A stretch of 64,000 nt of DNA from a bacterium (GTDB lineage Bacteria > Planctomycetota > Planctomycetia > Planctomycetales > Planctomycetaceae): the NCBI GenBank assembly GCA_016125225.1, contig WGME01000005.1:92614-156613 (forward strand). The letters are read 5' to 3'. Within the stretch, counting starts at the first letter, position 1. Each line of letters starts with the position of its first letter. The notes under the pieces are model-generated. The model did no database searches, had not been told where the DNA came from, and was given only the letters and a program-made list of their open reading frames with translations. Positions 56,612-64,000 of this stretch are shown here, piece by piece. The translations under genes and the position numbers were made by a program.

Positions 56612-57829
56612 TTGAAAATACTCATCGTTTCAGAAAACCCTCCATTGGCAGACAAGCTCCGTCTCATTCTGAGCCGTGTGGGGCATGACTGTCCTGCGGA
56701 GAATCTGGTTGCGCTGGAAAAGGCAGCGCAGACGCTGACACTGCATAATGAAAGCGGCACTTCGGTCATTGTTGCCCTGGGGAAAGATGGTCTAGCCGCC
56801 CTGCAGACGATCGAACAACTGCGACAAAAGACTAAGGGGCTCATTATTGCTGTCGGGTCCAAGGATGCCGAGCTGATCCTCGCTGCTGTTCATGCCGGAG
56901 CCGACGACTACATCGATGAATCGCTGGTTGAAGATGAGTTGCCCAGATCGCTTGCACGTCAATGTGCCGCTAAAGGGCTTACGACTCCACAAGGGGAGTT
57001 AGTACTTATTCTCTCCGGGAGTGGCGGTAGTGGCCGCAGCCAGATTGCTGCGAATTTGTCGGTCTCTCTGGCTCGCATCCAAGGTCGCTCCTGCCTGATC
57101 GAACTTGATTTGTGCGGCGGGAATTGCGCATCAATGCTGAGCCTGAAACCCCGCCACACCATCCTCGATTTGTGTCGGTATTCCGATAAACTCGACCGCA
57201 AGACGCTGGAAAAAACGCTGATTGCTCACGAATCCGGAGTGAGTTTGCTGCCAGCACCCAATGAAGTCGTGCGTCCGGACACCATCCGGGGAGATTTTGT
57301 TGAACGGTTCGTTAAAGAAACCCGTTCAATGTTTCCCCAAGTCATCATTGACTACCAGGATCTTTGGAACGAGGACCTGTTGAAACGGCTGGCAGGGCAG
57401 AATGCGCGAATACTGCTGGTGACTCGTCTGGATTTTAATTCGGTCTGCAATGCCAGCCGCACATTGAATCAACTGGAACGCCTGGGCATCGAGAATCAGC
57501 GCATCCAAATAATTGCCAATCGCTACGGGGAATTCGGAAGCGTTTCGCCCAAGAAGATTGAGCAGACGCTGTCAATCCATATCGATCACCTGCTCCCCGA
57601 TGATCCCGGAACTGTCCTCCGCTCGATTAACAGCGGAATTCCCTATGTGATTGAATCGCCGACTTTACCACTCAGTAAGGCACTCTCCGGTCTGGCCGAT
57701 TCGCTGGTGGGTGTTCCCAGGCAGAAATCTGCTGTGTCGACCACAAACACATCCTCCACAACTGCTGAGCCGCGAACGAATTCGCACGGCGTATTGAATA
57801 TCCGTTCCATGCTCTGCCGATTGGTTTGA
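56612..57829 (+). CDS. tadZ: Tad pilus assembly protein TadZ/CpaE-like
   Basis: Localises the Tad machinery at the cell pole. The 405-residue product has a degenerate receiver N-terminus (MKILIVSENPPLADKLRLIL; no acceptor Asp in VIVALGKDG) and a ParA/MinD-like ATPase with a deviant Walker A, SGSGGSGRSQIAANLSVSLA, as in TadZ where the second Lys is missing. DYQDLWNEDLLKRLAGQ gives the second ATPase box. TTG start with AAAGG nine bases upstream. It is the first gene of the Tad operon; tadA follows after 43 bases. Confidence 0.88.
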   Translation: MKILIVSENPPLADKLRLILSRVGHDCPAENLVALEKAAQTLTLHNESGTSVIVALGKDGLAALQTIEQLRQKTKGLIIAVGSKDAELILAAVHAGADDYIDESLVEDELPRSLARQCAAKGLTTPQGELVLILSGSGGSGRSQIAANLSVSLARIQGRSCLIELDLCGGNCASMLSLKPRHTILDLCRYSDKLDRKTLEKTLIAHESGVSLLPAPNEVVRPDTIRGDFVERFVKETRSMFPQVIIDYQDLWNEDLLKRLAGQNARILLVTRLDFNSVCNASRTLNQLERLGIENQRIQIIANRYGEFGSVSPKKIEQTLSIHIDHLLPDDPGTVLRSINSGIPYVIESPTLPLSKALSGLADSLVGVPRQKSAVSTTNTSSTTAEPRTNSHGVLNIRSMLCRLV

Positions 57830-57872
57830 GCTTATCTCCCCACAATGTGAACGCCAGTTTGGAGCTTGATTG

Positions 57873-59246
57873 ATGCCCCTGCAAATGCCCCCGTTAGTCA
57901 ATTCGGACCGCTACACTGAAAGTGGTGGTGCCAGTGAGGACTGGTTTCTGCGACTCAAGAAAGATCTGCATAAGCGGCTGATTACTGGCATGGACCTGGC
58001 CACGGTTCGAACACTTGACGACTACGAACTTCGTCGGGAATTGCGAGCCGCCCTGGAAGAAATGACTGATACCTGTGGAGATCTGTTGTCTCACGATGAG
58101 CGCGAGCGACTCGTCAGTGAAGTCATTGATGAAACCTTGGGGCTGGGGCCTCTCGATTCGCTCACTCGAGATCCAACGGTAACCGATATCCTGGTCAATG
58201 GTCCCAAGGTGATCTATGTAGAACGTCGCGGTCGTCTCGAAAGAACGAATATCGCGTTTCATGACGAACAGCATCTGCTGGAGATTGTGCAGCGGATTGC
58301 CGGGCGAGTTGGACGTCGATTAGATGAATCTAACCCGATGGTTGATGCCCGGTTGGAAGATGGTAGCCGCGTGAATGCTGTCGTGCGCCCGTTGGCATTA
58401 GATGGCGCTTTGGTTTCCATTCGTCGCTTTGGTAGCCGGCCACTGAATGCCGCCGATCTGTTGGTGCGCAAATCGGCGACACGAGAAATCCTGGCATTTC
58501 TTGTCGCCTGTGTGCAGTGCCGAATGAACATCATCATCTCTGGTGGTACGGGCAGCGGCAAAACGACTTTTCTGAATCTGCTCTCCAGCTTCATTCCCGA
58601 TGGGGAACGCATCGTCACCATCGAAGATGCCGCGGAAATCCAGCTCCAGCAACCTCATGTCGCACGGATGGAAACGCGTCCGGTTAATGTGGAAGGCAAA
58701 GGCGAGATTACGGCACGCGATCTGGTACGCAACGCCTTGCGGATGCGGCCGGATCGCATCATTGTCGGCGAATGCCGCGGTGCAGAAACGTTCGACATGA
58801 TTCAGTCGATGACGACAGGACATGACGGCAGTCTCTCCACGATTCATGCCAATGATGCTCGTGACGCACTCAGTCGCATGGAATTGCTGGCGAGCATGGC
58901 GGGGGGCAATCTACCGTTGAGGTTTATCCAACGCCTGATCACGTCGGCCGTCAACATTATTGTGCATTGCGAGCGACTGAGCGGCGGTGCGAGAAAAGTC
59001 GTGCAAGTCTCGGAGATCACAGGACTGGACGGCGAAACGATCAGCATGCACGACCTGTTTGTGTTTGAGCAGACAGGAATGGAAGAAGACCGGTCGGTTC
59101 GAGGGCAATTCCGTGCCACAGGGATTCAGCCCCGCTGTCTTCATCGATTCCAGGCCTGTGGGGTTCAACTTCCGGCACAGTTATTTGAGCGACGAGTGCT
59201 GGAGCAGGATCGCATTGATTCTCTTGGACTGCCGGGGCAACGATGA
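57873..59246 (+). CDS. tadA: Tad pilus ATPase TadA/CpaF
   Basis: A secretion ATPase of 457 residues. Walker A is [17 protein letters not shown] (Lys230), the Asp box [12 protein letters not shown], Walker [15 protein letters not shown], and the His box [21 protein letters not shown]. The N-terminal helical domain has [23 protein letters not shown], usual for CpaF. The ATG at 57873 has GGAG nine bases upstream; a TTG one codon earlier is the alternative. It overlaps tadB by four bases (ATGA). The C-terminal about 80 residues past the ATPase core are not strongly conserved. Confidence 0.95.
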   Translation: MPLQMPPLVNSDRYTESGGASEDWFLRLKKDLHKRLITGMDLATVRTLDDYELRRELRAALEEMTDTCGDLLSHDERERLVSEVIDETLGLGPLDSLTRDPTVTDILVNGPKVIYVERRGRLERTNIAFHDEQHLLEIVQRIAGRVGRRLDESNPMVDARLEDGSRVNAVVRPLALDGALVSIRRFGSRPLNAADLLVRKSATREILAFLVACVQCRMNIIISGGTGSGKTTFLNLLSSFIPDGERIVTIEDAAEIQLQQPHVARMETRPVNVEGKGEITARDLVRNALRMRPDRIIVGECRGAETFDMIQSMTTGHDGSLSTIHANDARDALSRMELLASMAGGNLPLRFIQRLITSAVNIIVHCERLSGGARKVVQVSEITGLDGETISMHDLFVFEQTGMEEDRSVRGQFRATGIQPRCLHRFQACGVQLPAQLFERRVLEQDRIDSLGLPGQR

Positions 59247-60199
59247 CACTTTCCATCTTGATGATCGTCGTCTTCGTGGCGACATCCTGTGCTGTCGCGG
59301 CCATCGCTTCGCTGGTGTTCGAAGGGCGTCTGCGCGAGCAATGGCTGACACACCAGAGACTGACGGACCGTTTCCAGCCGAATCAGGAAAGTCGCGTCAA
59401 GAGATCGCCGCTGTTTCGCGATCTTAAAACGTTACACACCCAGACGAAACAGGGATATATCGGGCTTCAGCAGCGCTTCGCAATCGCGCTGGAGCAGTCC
59501 GGACTCTCGGTCTCAGCACAACAGATCTTAATGGTGGCCGCCGGAGCCGGAGCGGTAGCCGCACTGCTGGCCTATCTCGCCAGTCCCCTGCCCCTTTTGG
59601 CGTTTCCTGCAGGCATCATCACGGTTGCGATCCCATTTCTGTATGTCGAATACAAGCGGAGAACGCGAATCCAGAAACTCTGTCGCCAACTTCCCGATGC
59701 CTTCGATCAGCTGAAACGAGCGGTCAAAGCAGGTCACACCATAGGCAGCGCGATGCAGGTGGTCGTCGCGGACATGCAGGCTCCTATCTCGGAAGAGTTC
59801 GCGATTTGTTGCCAGCAGCAGGAATTTGGCCTGTCGATGCATGTCACGCTGCATGACCTCGCGCGCCGTACAGGTGTGATGGAGTTACGGATGTTTGCCG
59901 TGGGACTGGTCGTGCAAAGTGAGTCGGGCGGGAATTGTCTGGAACTCCTGAGCAATCTTTCCGAAATGATCCGCAAGCGTTTGCACCTCGTGACCAGGGT
60001 CAAAGCACTTACGAGCGAAGGGCGACTGCAGGCGATTGTGCTTACGCTGTTACCGATCCTGGCCTTTGTGCTGATCACGATTCTCGATCCCGGGTACATC
60101 CAGCCGTTGCTGGAACGCCCGAAAATCTTGCTGGGAATTATTGCAGCCCAGACGTTGGGAATGTTGTGGATTCGCAAAATCATCAACATCGAATATTGA
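59243..60199 (+). CDS. tadB: Tad pilus platform protein TadB
   Basis: The 318-residue inner-membrane platform has hydrophobic spans at about 3-25, 95-112, 118-135, 265-285 and 295-312. The T2SSF-type core is [22 protein letters not shown], and [19 protein letters not shown] is typical of TadB. The start shares ATGA with tadA. TadC follows after 36 bases. TadB and TadC form the platform together. Confidence 0.92.
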   Translation: MTLSILMIVVFVATSCAVAAIASLVFEGRLREQWLTHQRLTDRFQPNQESRVKRSPLFRDLKTLHTQTKQGYIGLQQRFAIALEQSGLSVSAQQILMVAAGAGAVAALLAYLASPLPLLAFPAGIITVAIPFLYVEYKRRTRIQKLCRQLPDAFDQLKRAVKAGHTIGSAMQVVVADMQAPISEEFAICCQQQEFGLSMHVTLHDLARRTGVMELRMFAVGLVVQSESGGNCLELLSNLSEMIRKRLHLVTRVKALTSEGRLQAIVLTLLPILAFVLITILDPGYIQPLLERPKILLGIIAAQTLGMLWIRKIINIEY

Positions 60200-60235
60200 T
60201 CGTCACGAAGCCGCTTGAAAGTCCGGAGCAACCAC

Positions 60236-61231
60236 GTGGATAGCTATCATTTTCTGATTGGTGTTGCCACCTTTCTTTCGGTGACGTCCCTCGTGCTGCT
60301 GGGGGGGCGTTTTGTTCTGCGCAGAGATTATCGTGTCGACGATCGCCTGGGGGAACTTCAGAGCCGTAAAAGTCCTGGGGATGGTTTGAAACGCAGCCCC
60401 ACCGGGTTCTGGAAGCAACGGATCAGACGCCAGTCATCGTCACTCCTGTCAACGATGCGGACGTCGACCGATCAGGCGGAAGAGCATGGCAAGCTGCAGT
60501 CCCGTCTGTTGCATGCGGGAATTTATTCTCCGTGGGCTTTGTCGAAGCTGCTGGTCATCAAAACCATCCTGATGATTGCACCGCCCGTGATTGGCTCGAT
60601 TGCCGACTCTCTCGACGGAGCGAGCGATCACCGTGGCCTCTATCTGGGGATCGCGGGCGGGGCTATCGGGATGTTACTCCCCGGCCTGTGGCTGGATCGA
60701 CTGAAGCATCGTCGACATGTCATCTTTGCCCGTTCTTTGCCCGACTTTCTGGACATGCTGGTGACCTGCCTTGAAGCGGGCATGTCAATTGAGGCCGCAT
60801 TGCAGCGTGTCTCTGATGAGCTGCAGTTCGTGCATCCCATCCTCGGTGGTGAAATGAAGGCGGTGCAGACGCAAATTGATTTGGGAGCAACACCTGATGC
60901 GGCCCTGCGTAGTTTGGCCGACAGGACCGACTATGACTCTTTGCGATCGTTGAGCACGGTGGTTCAACAGGCCCGCCGCTTTGGGACCGGAGTTGCGGAA
61001 GCCTTGCGGCAGCATGCTAACGCCTTGCGGATTCAGCGTGAGCAGGTCGCCGAGGAAAAGGCTCAGAAGGCTTCGGTACAGATTCTGATGCCGACCATGT
61101 TGCTGATTTTTCCCGCGATCTTCGTCGTTCTGGCAGGCCCAGCAGCAATTAAGCTCTCCGAATCTTTTGCACCAAATGGTAAGGGGAATTCACAACAGGT
61201 GGCACAGTCATCAGGGGGATCCTATCGATGA
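60236..61231 (+). CDS. tadC: Tad pilus platform protein TadC
   Basis: The 331-residue product has an N-terminal span (FLIGVATFLSVTSLVLLGG), two central spans (about 100-150), the core SLPDFLDMLVTCLEAGMSIEAAL and a C-terminal span MPTMLLIFPAIFVVLAGPAAI. This is the TadC layout. GTG start at 60236 chosen with CGGAG eight bases upstream; a TTG at 60215 would add seven residues. It overlaps tadE by four bases. Confidence 0.92.
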   Translation: MDSYHFLIGVATFLSVTSLVLLGGRFVLRRDYRVDDRLGELQSRKSPGDGLKRSPTGFWKQRIRRQSSSLLSTMRTSTDQAEEHGKLQSRLLHAGIYSPWALSKLLVIKTILMIAPPVIGSIADSLDGASDHRGLYLGIAGGAIGMLLPGLWLDRLKHRRHVIFARSLPDFLDMLVTCLEAGMSIEAALQRVSDELQFVHPILGGEMKAVQTQIDLGATPDAALRSLADRTDYDSLRSLSTVVQQARRFGTGVAEALRQHANALRIQREQVAEEKAQKASVQILMPTMLLIFPAIFVVLAGPAAIKLSESFAPNGKGNSQQVAQSSGGSYR

Positions 61232-61659
61232 AACGCCATCACCAACCTGCCAGCAATCCGTACCGCGGTGTCTCCGCAGTTGAGATGGCGATCGCACTGC
61301 CGGTTTTGATTTCGCTCGTCCTGGGAGCGGTTGATTTTGCCCGTGCCTACACAACCCGTATGGCACTGGCCAATGCAATTCGTGTGGGAGCCGAACAAGG
61401 TGCAACTCACCGGCTGACCGAATTGACCAGCGCTTCCTGGGAGAGTCGCATTCAGAGTGCCATTCTTGAGGAATTGCAGGACACGCCCCAACTCCAGCTC
61501 TCGCAATTGTCGGTCGACATCGATTCCAGTGTGGACGGTGACGACCGCCTGCAAATTGTCGTCTCGGCTCAGGTGCCCTTTCAGACCATTGTCGATTGGC
61601 CCGGGATTCCGCATCTGGTGCCGGTCTCTCATTCCATTTCCATGGAGCGTTATCGCTAG
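61228..61659 (+). CDS. tadE: TadE-like pseudopilin
   Basis: The 143-residue product carries the TadE prepilin-like segment RGVSAVEMAIALPVLISLVL (about 12-31) with the conserved Glu and one TM span, then an extracytoplasmic domain. TadE-type minor pilins are processed by the prepilin peptidase TadV. No peptidase gene is in the window. Confidence 0.88.
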   Translation: MKRHHQPASNPYRGVSAVEMAIALPVLISLVLGAVDFARAYTTRMALANAIRVGAEQGATHRLTELTSASWESRIQSAILEELQDTPQLQLSQLSVDIDSSVDGDDRLQIVVSAQVPFQTIVDWPGIPHLVPVSHSISMERYR

Positions 61660-61693
61660 TTGTACCAATACGGGACATTGAGAGCCGTCCATT

Positions 61694-62170
61694 ATGATCC
61701 GACAAGTTCCGACGACGATCCCGCATCGTATTCACTCGAAACGGCATGCCGCGGCGGCTGTCGAATCGACGATCATATTAGTCACGTTCCTCATGCTGAT
61801 TCTCGGCATGCTGGATTTCGGGCTGGCTGTGCTGAACCGCAACAATCTGGAGATGGCCGCGTGTCGCCTGGCGCGGTCGGCAATTGTTCATGGGGAAAAT
61901 TCCGCGGCGGTGTTCAATCCCTGGGGACCCGATAGTTTCACGGGTGTCGCCAACGATGGCAGCGAAGCCGCTCAAGTGGTAAGCCCCGTCCTCGCGATCA
62001 TGCCGAAGGATGACGTACAGATTCACTTGGACTGGCCGGATGGTAGCAACGCCGTTGGACAACGAGTCCGTGTCACGATGAGCTACGACCATCAACCGCT
62101 ATTTGCTGGATTGTTCGGCACGTCAACATGGAACCTGCGAGCCGTTTCCACCATGCGCATCCAACATTAA
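61694..62170 (+). CDS. TadE/TadF-like pseudopilin, second copy
   Basis: The 158-residue product has AAAAVESTIILVTFLMLILG (about 18-37), matching the TadE-type segment with a conserved Glu, then MLDFGLAVLNRNNLEMAACRLAR, typical of the family. The rest is periplasmic. It is 34 bases after tadE and 45 before the tadG-like gene. It could be TadF by position. Confidence 0.85.
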   Translation: MIRQVPTTIPHRIHSKRHAAAAVESTIILVTFLMLILGMLDFGLAVLNRNNLEMAACRLARSAIVHGENSAAVFNPWGPDSFTGVANDGSEAAQVVSPVLAIMPKDDVQIHLDWPDGSNAVGQRVRVTMSYDHQPLFAGLFGTSTWNLRAVSTMRIQH

Positions 62171-62215
62171 ACGTTGAACACCATCTAGGCAGGCGGACAC
62201 AAAGGTTTCCTGAGA

Positions 62216-63739
62216 ATGTGGCAAAAATCATTGATCACAATACCCGGACAACACGCTTCTAGACTCATTGCGGGTTCACCGCGGCGTGCAGGCAAAATCA
62301 TTGCCTTTCTGATTCTGTTGCTTCCCACCCTGTTTGGTATCCTGGGGCTGGTAGTGGATGGCAGCCTAATGATGACGGAATCCGGAGTCGTCCAGCATGC
62401 TGCCGATGCCGGGGCGATTGCCGCCGCTGCCGCTTTGTCGCGGGGAGAAGATGCCAGCGTCGCTCAACAGATGGCCATAACGTGCGCCCAGTCGCATCAT
62501 GGCCTGAGCGATGCGAACGTTCTAGTCAACATTCCCCCCGCCAACGGCCCTTATGCCGGAGTCTCGGGCTATGCCGAAGTCGAGGTGTCACGCAATGTCA
62601 GGTCCTCTTTCATCCAGATATTAAATGGCATTCAAAGCCGCACGGTGAGTTCGCAGGCGGTGGCAGGTCGGGAAGCCGCGACAGAAGGAGCGGCGATTGT
62701 TGTTCTCGACCCGGACCCGCCTGGAATTTCGCTTCCCTTGATTGCAGGCCTCACACTTCCCGCAACGCCGTCCCTCAGTCTGGGTGGCTTGGAAGTTCTT
62801 GGAATCGGGCAGCTCGATGTCGATGGCGCGGTTCTGGTGAATACCGATTGGGGGGGAGTCGATGAAAACGGTGACCCAGCGGGTGAAGCGATGTTCTTGC
62901 GCGGTGCCATCACCTGTATGCCCCTGCTTCCTCTAACGAAACTCAATGCACAAGACATCCGTGTCGTCGGCGGAGTGGATGATGAACGCAACTACGGAGC
63001 TTACGATGATGGTGAAGATTCTCCGCTCCGTGCCAATGCACTTCCAGTTCCAGATCCACTAATCAATCTGCCAGTCCCTACCGTTTCAGCCGACCCGACA
63101 AATGTGAATTCGACGTTACGGGGTGGAGTGATTGTTGCGGGCATTCCGCTCATCGGCCCTCCGACGGTCTTACGCCCCGGAGTCTATGACTACATTCAGA
63201 TTGTTTCTGGCAAGGTCACCTTTCAAAAAGGGATCTATATCATTCGCGGGAAGAATCCTTTGACGAATATCCCCTTACAGATCATCGGTGGAGAAGTGAC
63301 GGCCGATGGTGTGATGTTTTACATCACCAACTCAACCTCATATTCTGCCGCTTCGGGATCACCGGATGCCAGCGATGGAGGCACCACCCCGGGAAACACC
63401 ACGCTGGGGACGGTTCTGCCAAGTGTGGTCATGAATGTCGGTCTGCTCGGCAGCAAGTTCACGCCTTTGGATTCACCCGGTAGTCCTTTCCATGGCATGT
63501 TCCTCTATCAGCGTCGGATGGATCGGCGGATTATCGTCATCTCGCGCGATACGCTGCTCACTGACGGTTCTTTCAGCGGTACCATTTACGCCAAATGGGG
63601 GCATATGGTTCTCGCCGGTATGGGCACCTTTGATACCCGCTTCGTTGTTGGTTCGATGCGATTTGTCAACGTGTTCGATTGCGCGGTAGAACCTTCCTCA
63701 CTTCTGCCACCAGCCGAAGATGTTTTCTTAGTCCAGTAA
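62216..63739 (+). CDS. TadG-like Tad pilus assembly protein
   Basis: The 507-residue product starts with the Flp pilus TadG N-terminal region: a TM span IIAFLILLLPTLFGILGLVV (about 29-48) then GVVQHAADAGAIAAAAALSRG, the classic motif with AADAAALA-type residues. The rest is a large extracytoplasmic domain rich in Gly, Asp, Pro and Val. There is no obvious vWA (DxSxS) site. It is the last gene of the operon. Confidence 0.85.
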   Translation: MWQKSLITIPGQHASRLIAGSPRRAGKIIAFLILLLPTLFGILGLVVDGSLMMTESGVVQHAADAGAIAAAAALSRGEDASVAQQMAITCAQSHHGLSDANVLVNIPPANGPYAGVSGYAEVEVSRNVRSSFIQILNGIQSRTVSSQAVAGREAATEGAAIVVLDPDPPGISLPLIAGLTLPATPSLSLGGLEVLGIGQLDVDGAVLVNTDWGGVDENGDPAGEAMFLRGAITCMPLLPLTKLNAQDIRVVGGVDDERNYGAYDDGEDSPLRANALPVPDPLINLPVPTVSADPTNVNSTLRGGVIVAGIPLIGPPTVLRPGVYDYIQIVSGKVTFQKGIYIIRGKNPLTNIPLQIIGGEVTADGVMFYITNSTSYSAASGSPDASDGGTTPGNTTLGTVLPSVVMNVGLLGSKFTPLDSPGSPFHGMFLYQRRMDRRIIVISRDTLLTDGSFSGTIYAKWGHMVLAGMGTFDTRFVVGSMRFVNVFDCAVEPSSLLPPAEDVFLVQ

Positions 63740-63873
63740 GCGGCCCTATTCTACCCATCCGCTTGATGCTGTGACGGAAAGTGTGCGGAAACCAATCCTT
63801 AAAGGCACACGTATCTGCCTCGTTGCACCCGCGACGCATGTTCATACTCTCTGATTGTGGACTAGAGGCGGTT

Positions 63874-64000
63874 TCAAAACCGTTTGAGGCATAACATGAG
63901 GCAGGCGAGTGTAATAAACCCCTGGAACATGTGAATATGGTATTCGTGTCGCACCAAGAGCCGTCGGTAGTTACCCAGCCAGGAGATGGTGCGTTCCACT
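63874..64000 (-). mobile_element. IS5-type transposase, C-terminal end, continues past the window
   Basis: Read on the minus strand from 63999, the last 41 codons give VERTISWLGNYRRLLVRHEY and an end in CLMLCLKRF. This matches the end of IS5-group DDE transposases, where the first Glu (VERTISWL) is the final acidic catalytic residue. Only one element end is in the window. The bases around 63862-63882 (GAGGCGGTTT and a hairpin CGGTTT-CA-AAACCG) may belong to its terminal repeat; this is inferred. It lies 134 bases after the Tad operon. Confidence 0.82.

Noticed and set aside
1..64000. CRISPR arrays, rRNA, tRNA, prophage or integrative elements
   Set aside because: No direct-repeat array with regular spacers, no rRNA-like sequence, no tRNA-like cloverleaf and no phage structural genes were noticed; only the transposase end at the right edge is mobile.

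Overview
The window looks like chromosomal DNA of a Planctomycetota bacterium, probably order Planctomycetales; genus and species cannot be told from the sequence alone. The evidence is the combination of two giant secreted proteins with the PVC-type dehydrogenase-like and c-type haem modules, a DUF1559 pseudopilin-like protein, archaeal-type methanofuran (C1) genes, a large Ser/Thr kinase with a sensor domain, and many fused regulators. No rRNA, tRNA or CRISPR array was seen.

Bases 1-15,600 hold the end of a sugar isomerase, ferrochelatase (hemH), an FG-GAP/PVC/haem protein, an enolase-superfamily enzyme, a probable outer-membrane protein, and an RND efflux operon led by a MarR repressor (marR, adaptor, pump, all minus strand). 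Bases 15,600-22,700 hold an exported methyltransferase-like protein, a TIM-barrel isomerase, DUF1559 and lipoprotein genes that meet typA at a strong bidirectional terminator, and mfnB. Bases 22,600-30,400 are mostly minus-strand housekeeping: hisI-hisG-mfnE-like, a partner-switching pair (anti-sigma kinase plus STAS) near an FHA protein, a VOC protein, lipA with an overlapping lipB-like gene, then smpB on plus and a PH-like membrane protein on minus.

Bases 30,500-47,400 hold two tandem HDOD proteins, a small cytochrome c, Dps, DoxX, pirin, a ceramidase/PVC/haem fusion, a redoxin/haem/copper-monooxygenase/EF-hand fusion, an MMPL-type RND protein and a membrane Ser/Thr kinase. Bases 47,592-56,251 are a compact six-gene minus-strand signalling operon: response regulator, hybrid histidine kinase, HD-GYP regulator, membrane PAS histidine kinase, HDOD regulator and degenerate-HD regulator. 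Three junctions overlap. One receiver domain has Glu in place of the phospho-acceptor Asp, and the last HD-GYP domain has lost its HD pair. A 360-base divergent promoter region with repeated TGACGYA sites separates this operon from a plus-strand Tad (Flp/type IVc pilus) assembly operon, tadZ-tadA-tadB-tadC-tadE-tadE/F-like-tadG-like. The window ends inside an IS5-type transposase gene.

The most interesting points are the signalling array next to the Tad operon, the LipB-like protein lacking both catalytic residues beside lipA, the methanofuran kinase candidate in a his gene cluster, the ceramidase and copper-monooxygenase haem fusions, and the RND pump with an extra hydrophobic hairpin. All family calls come from reading motifs, not from database searches.
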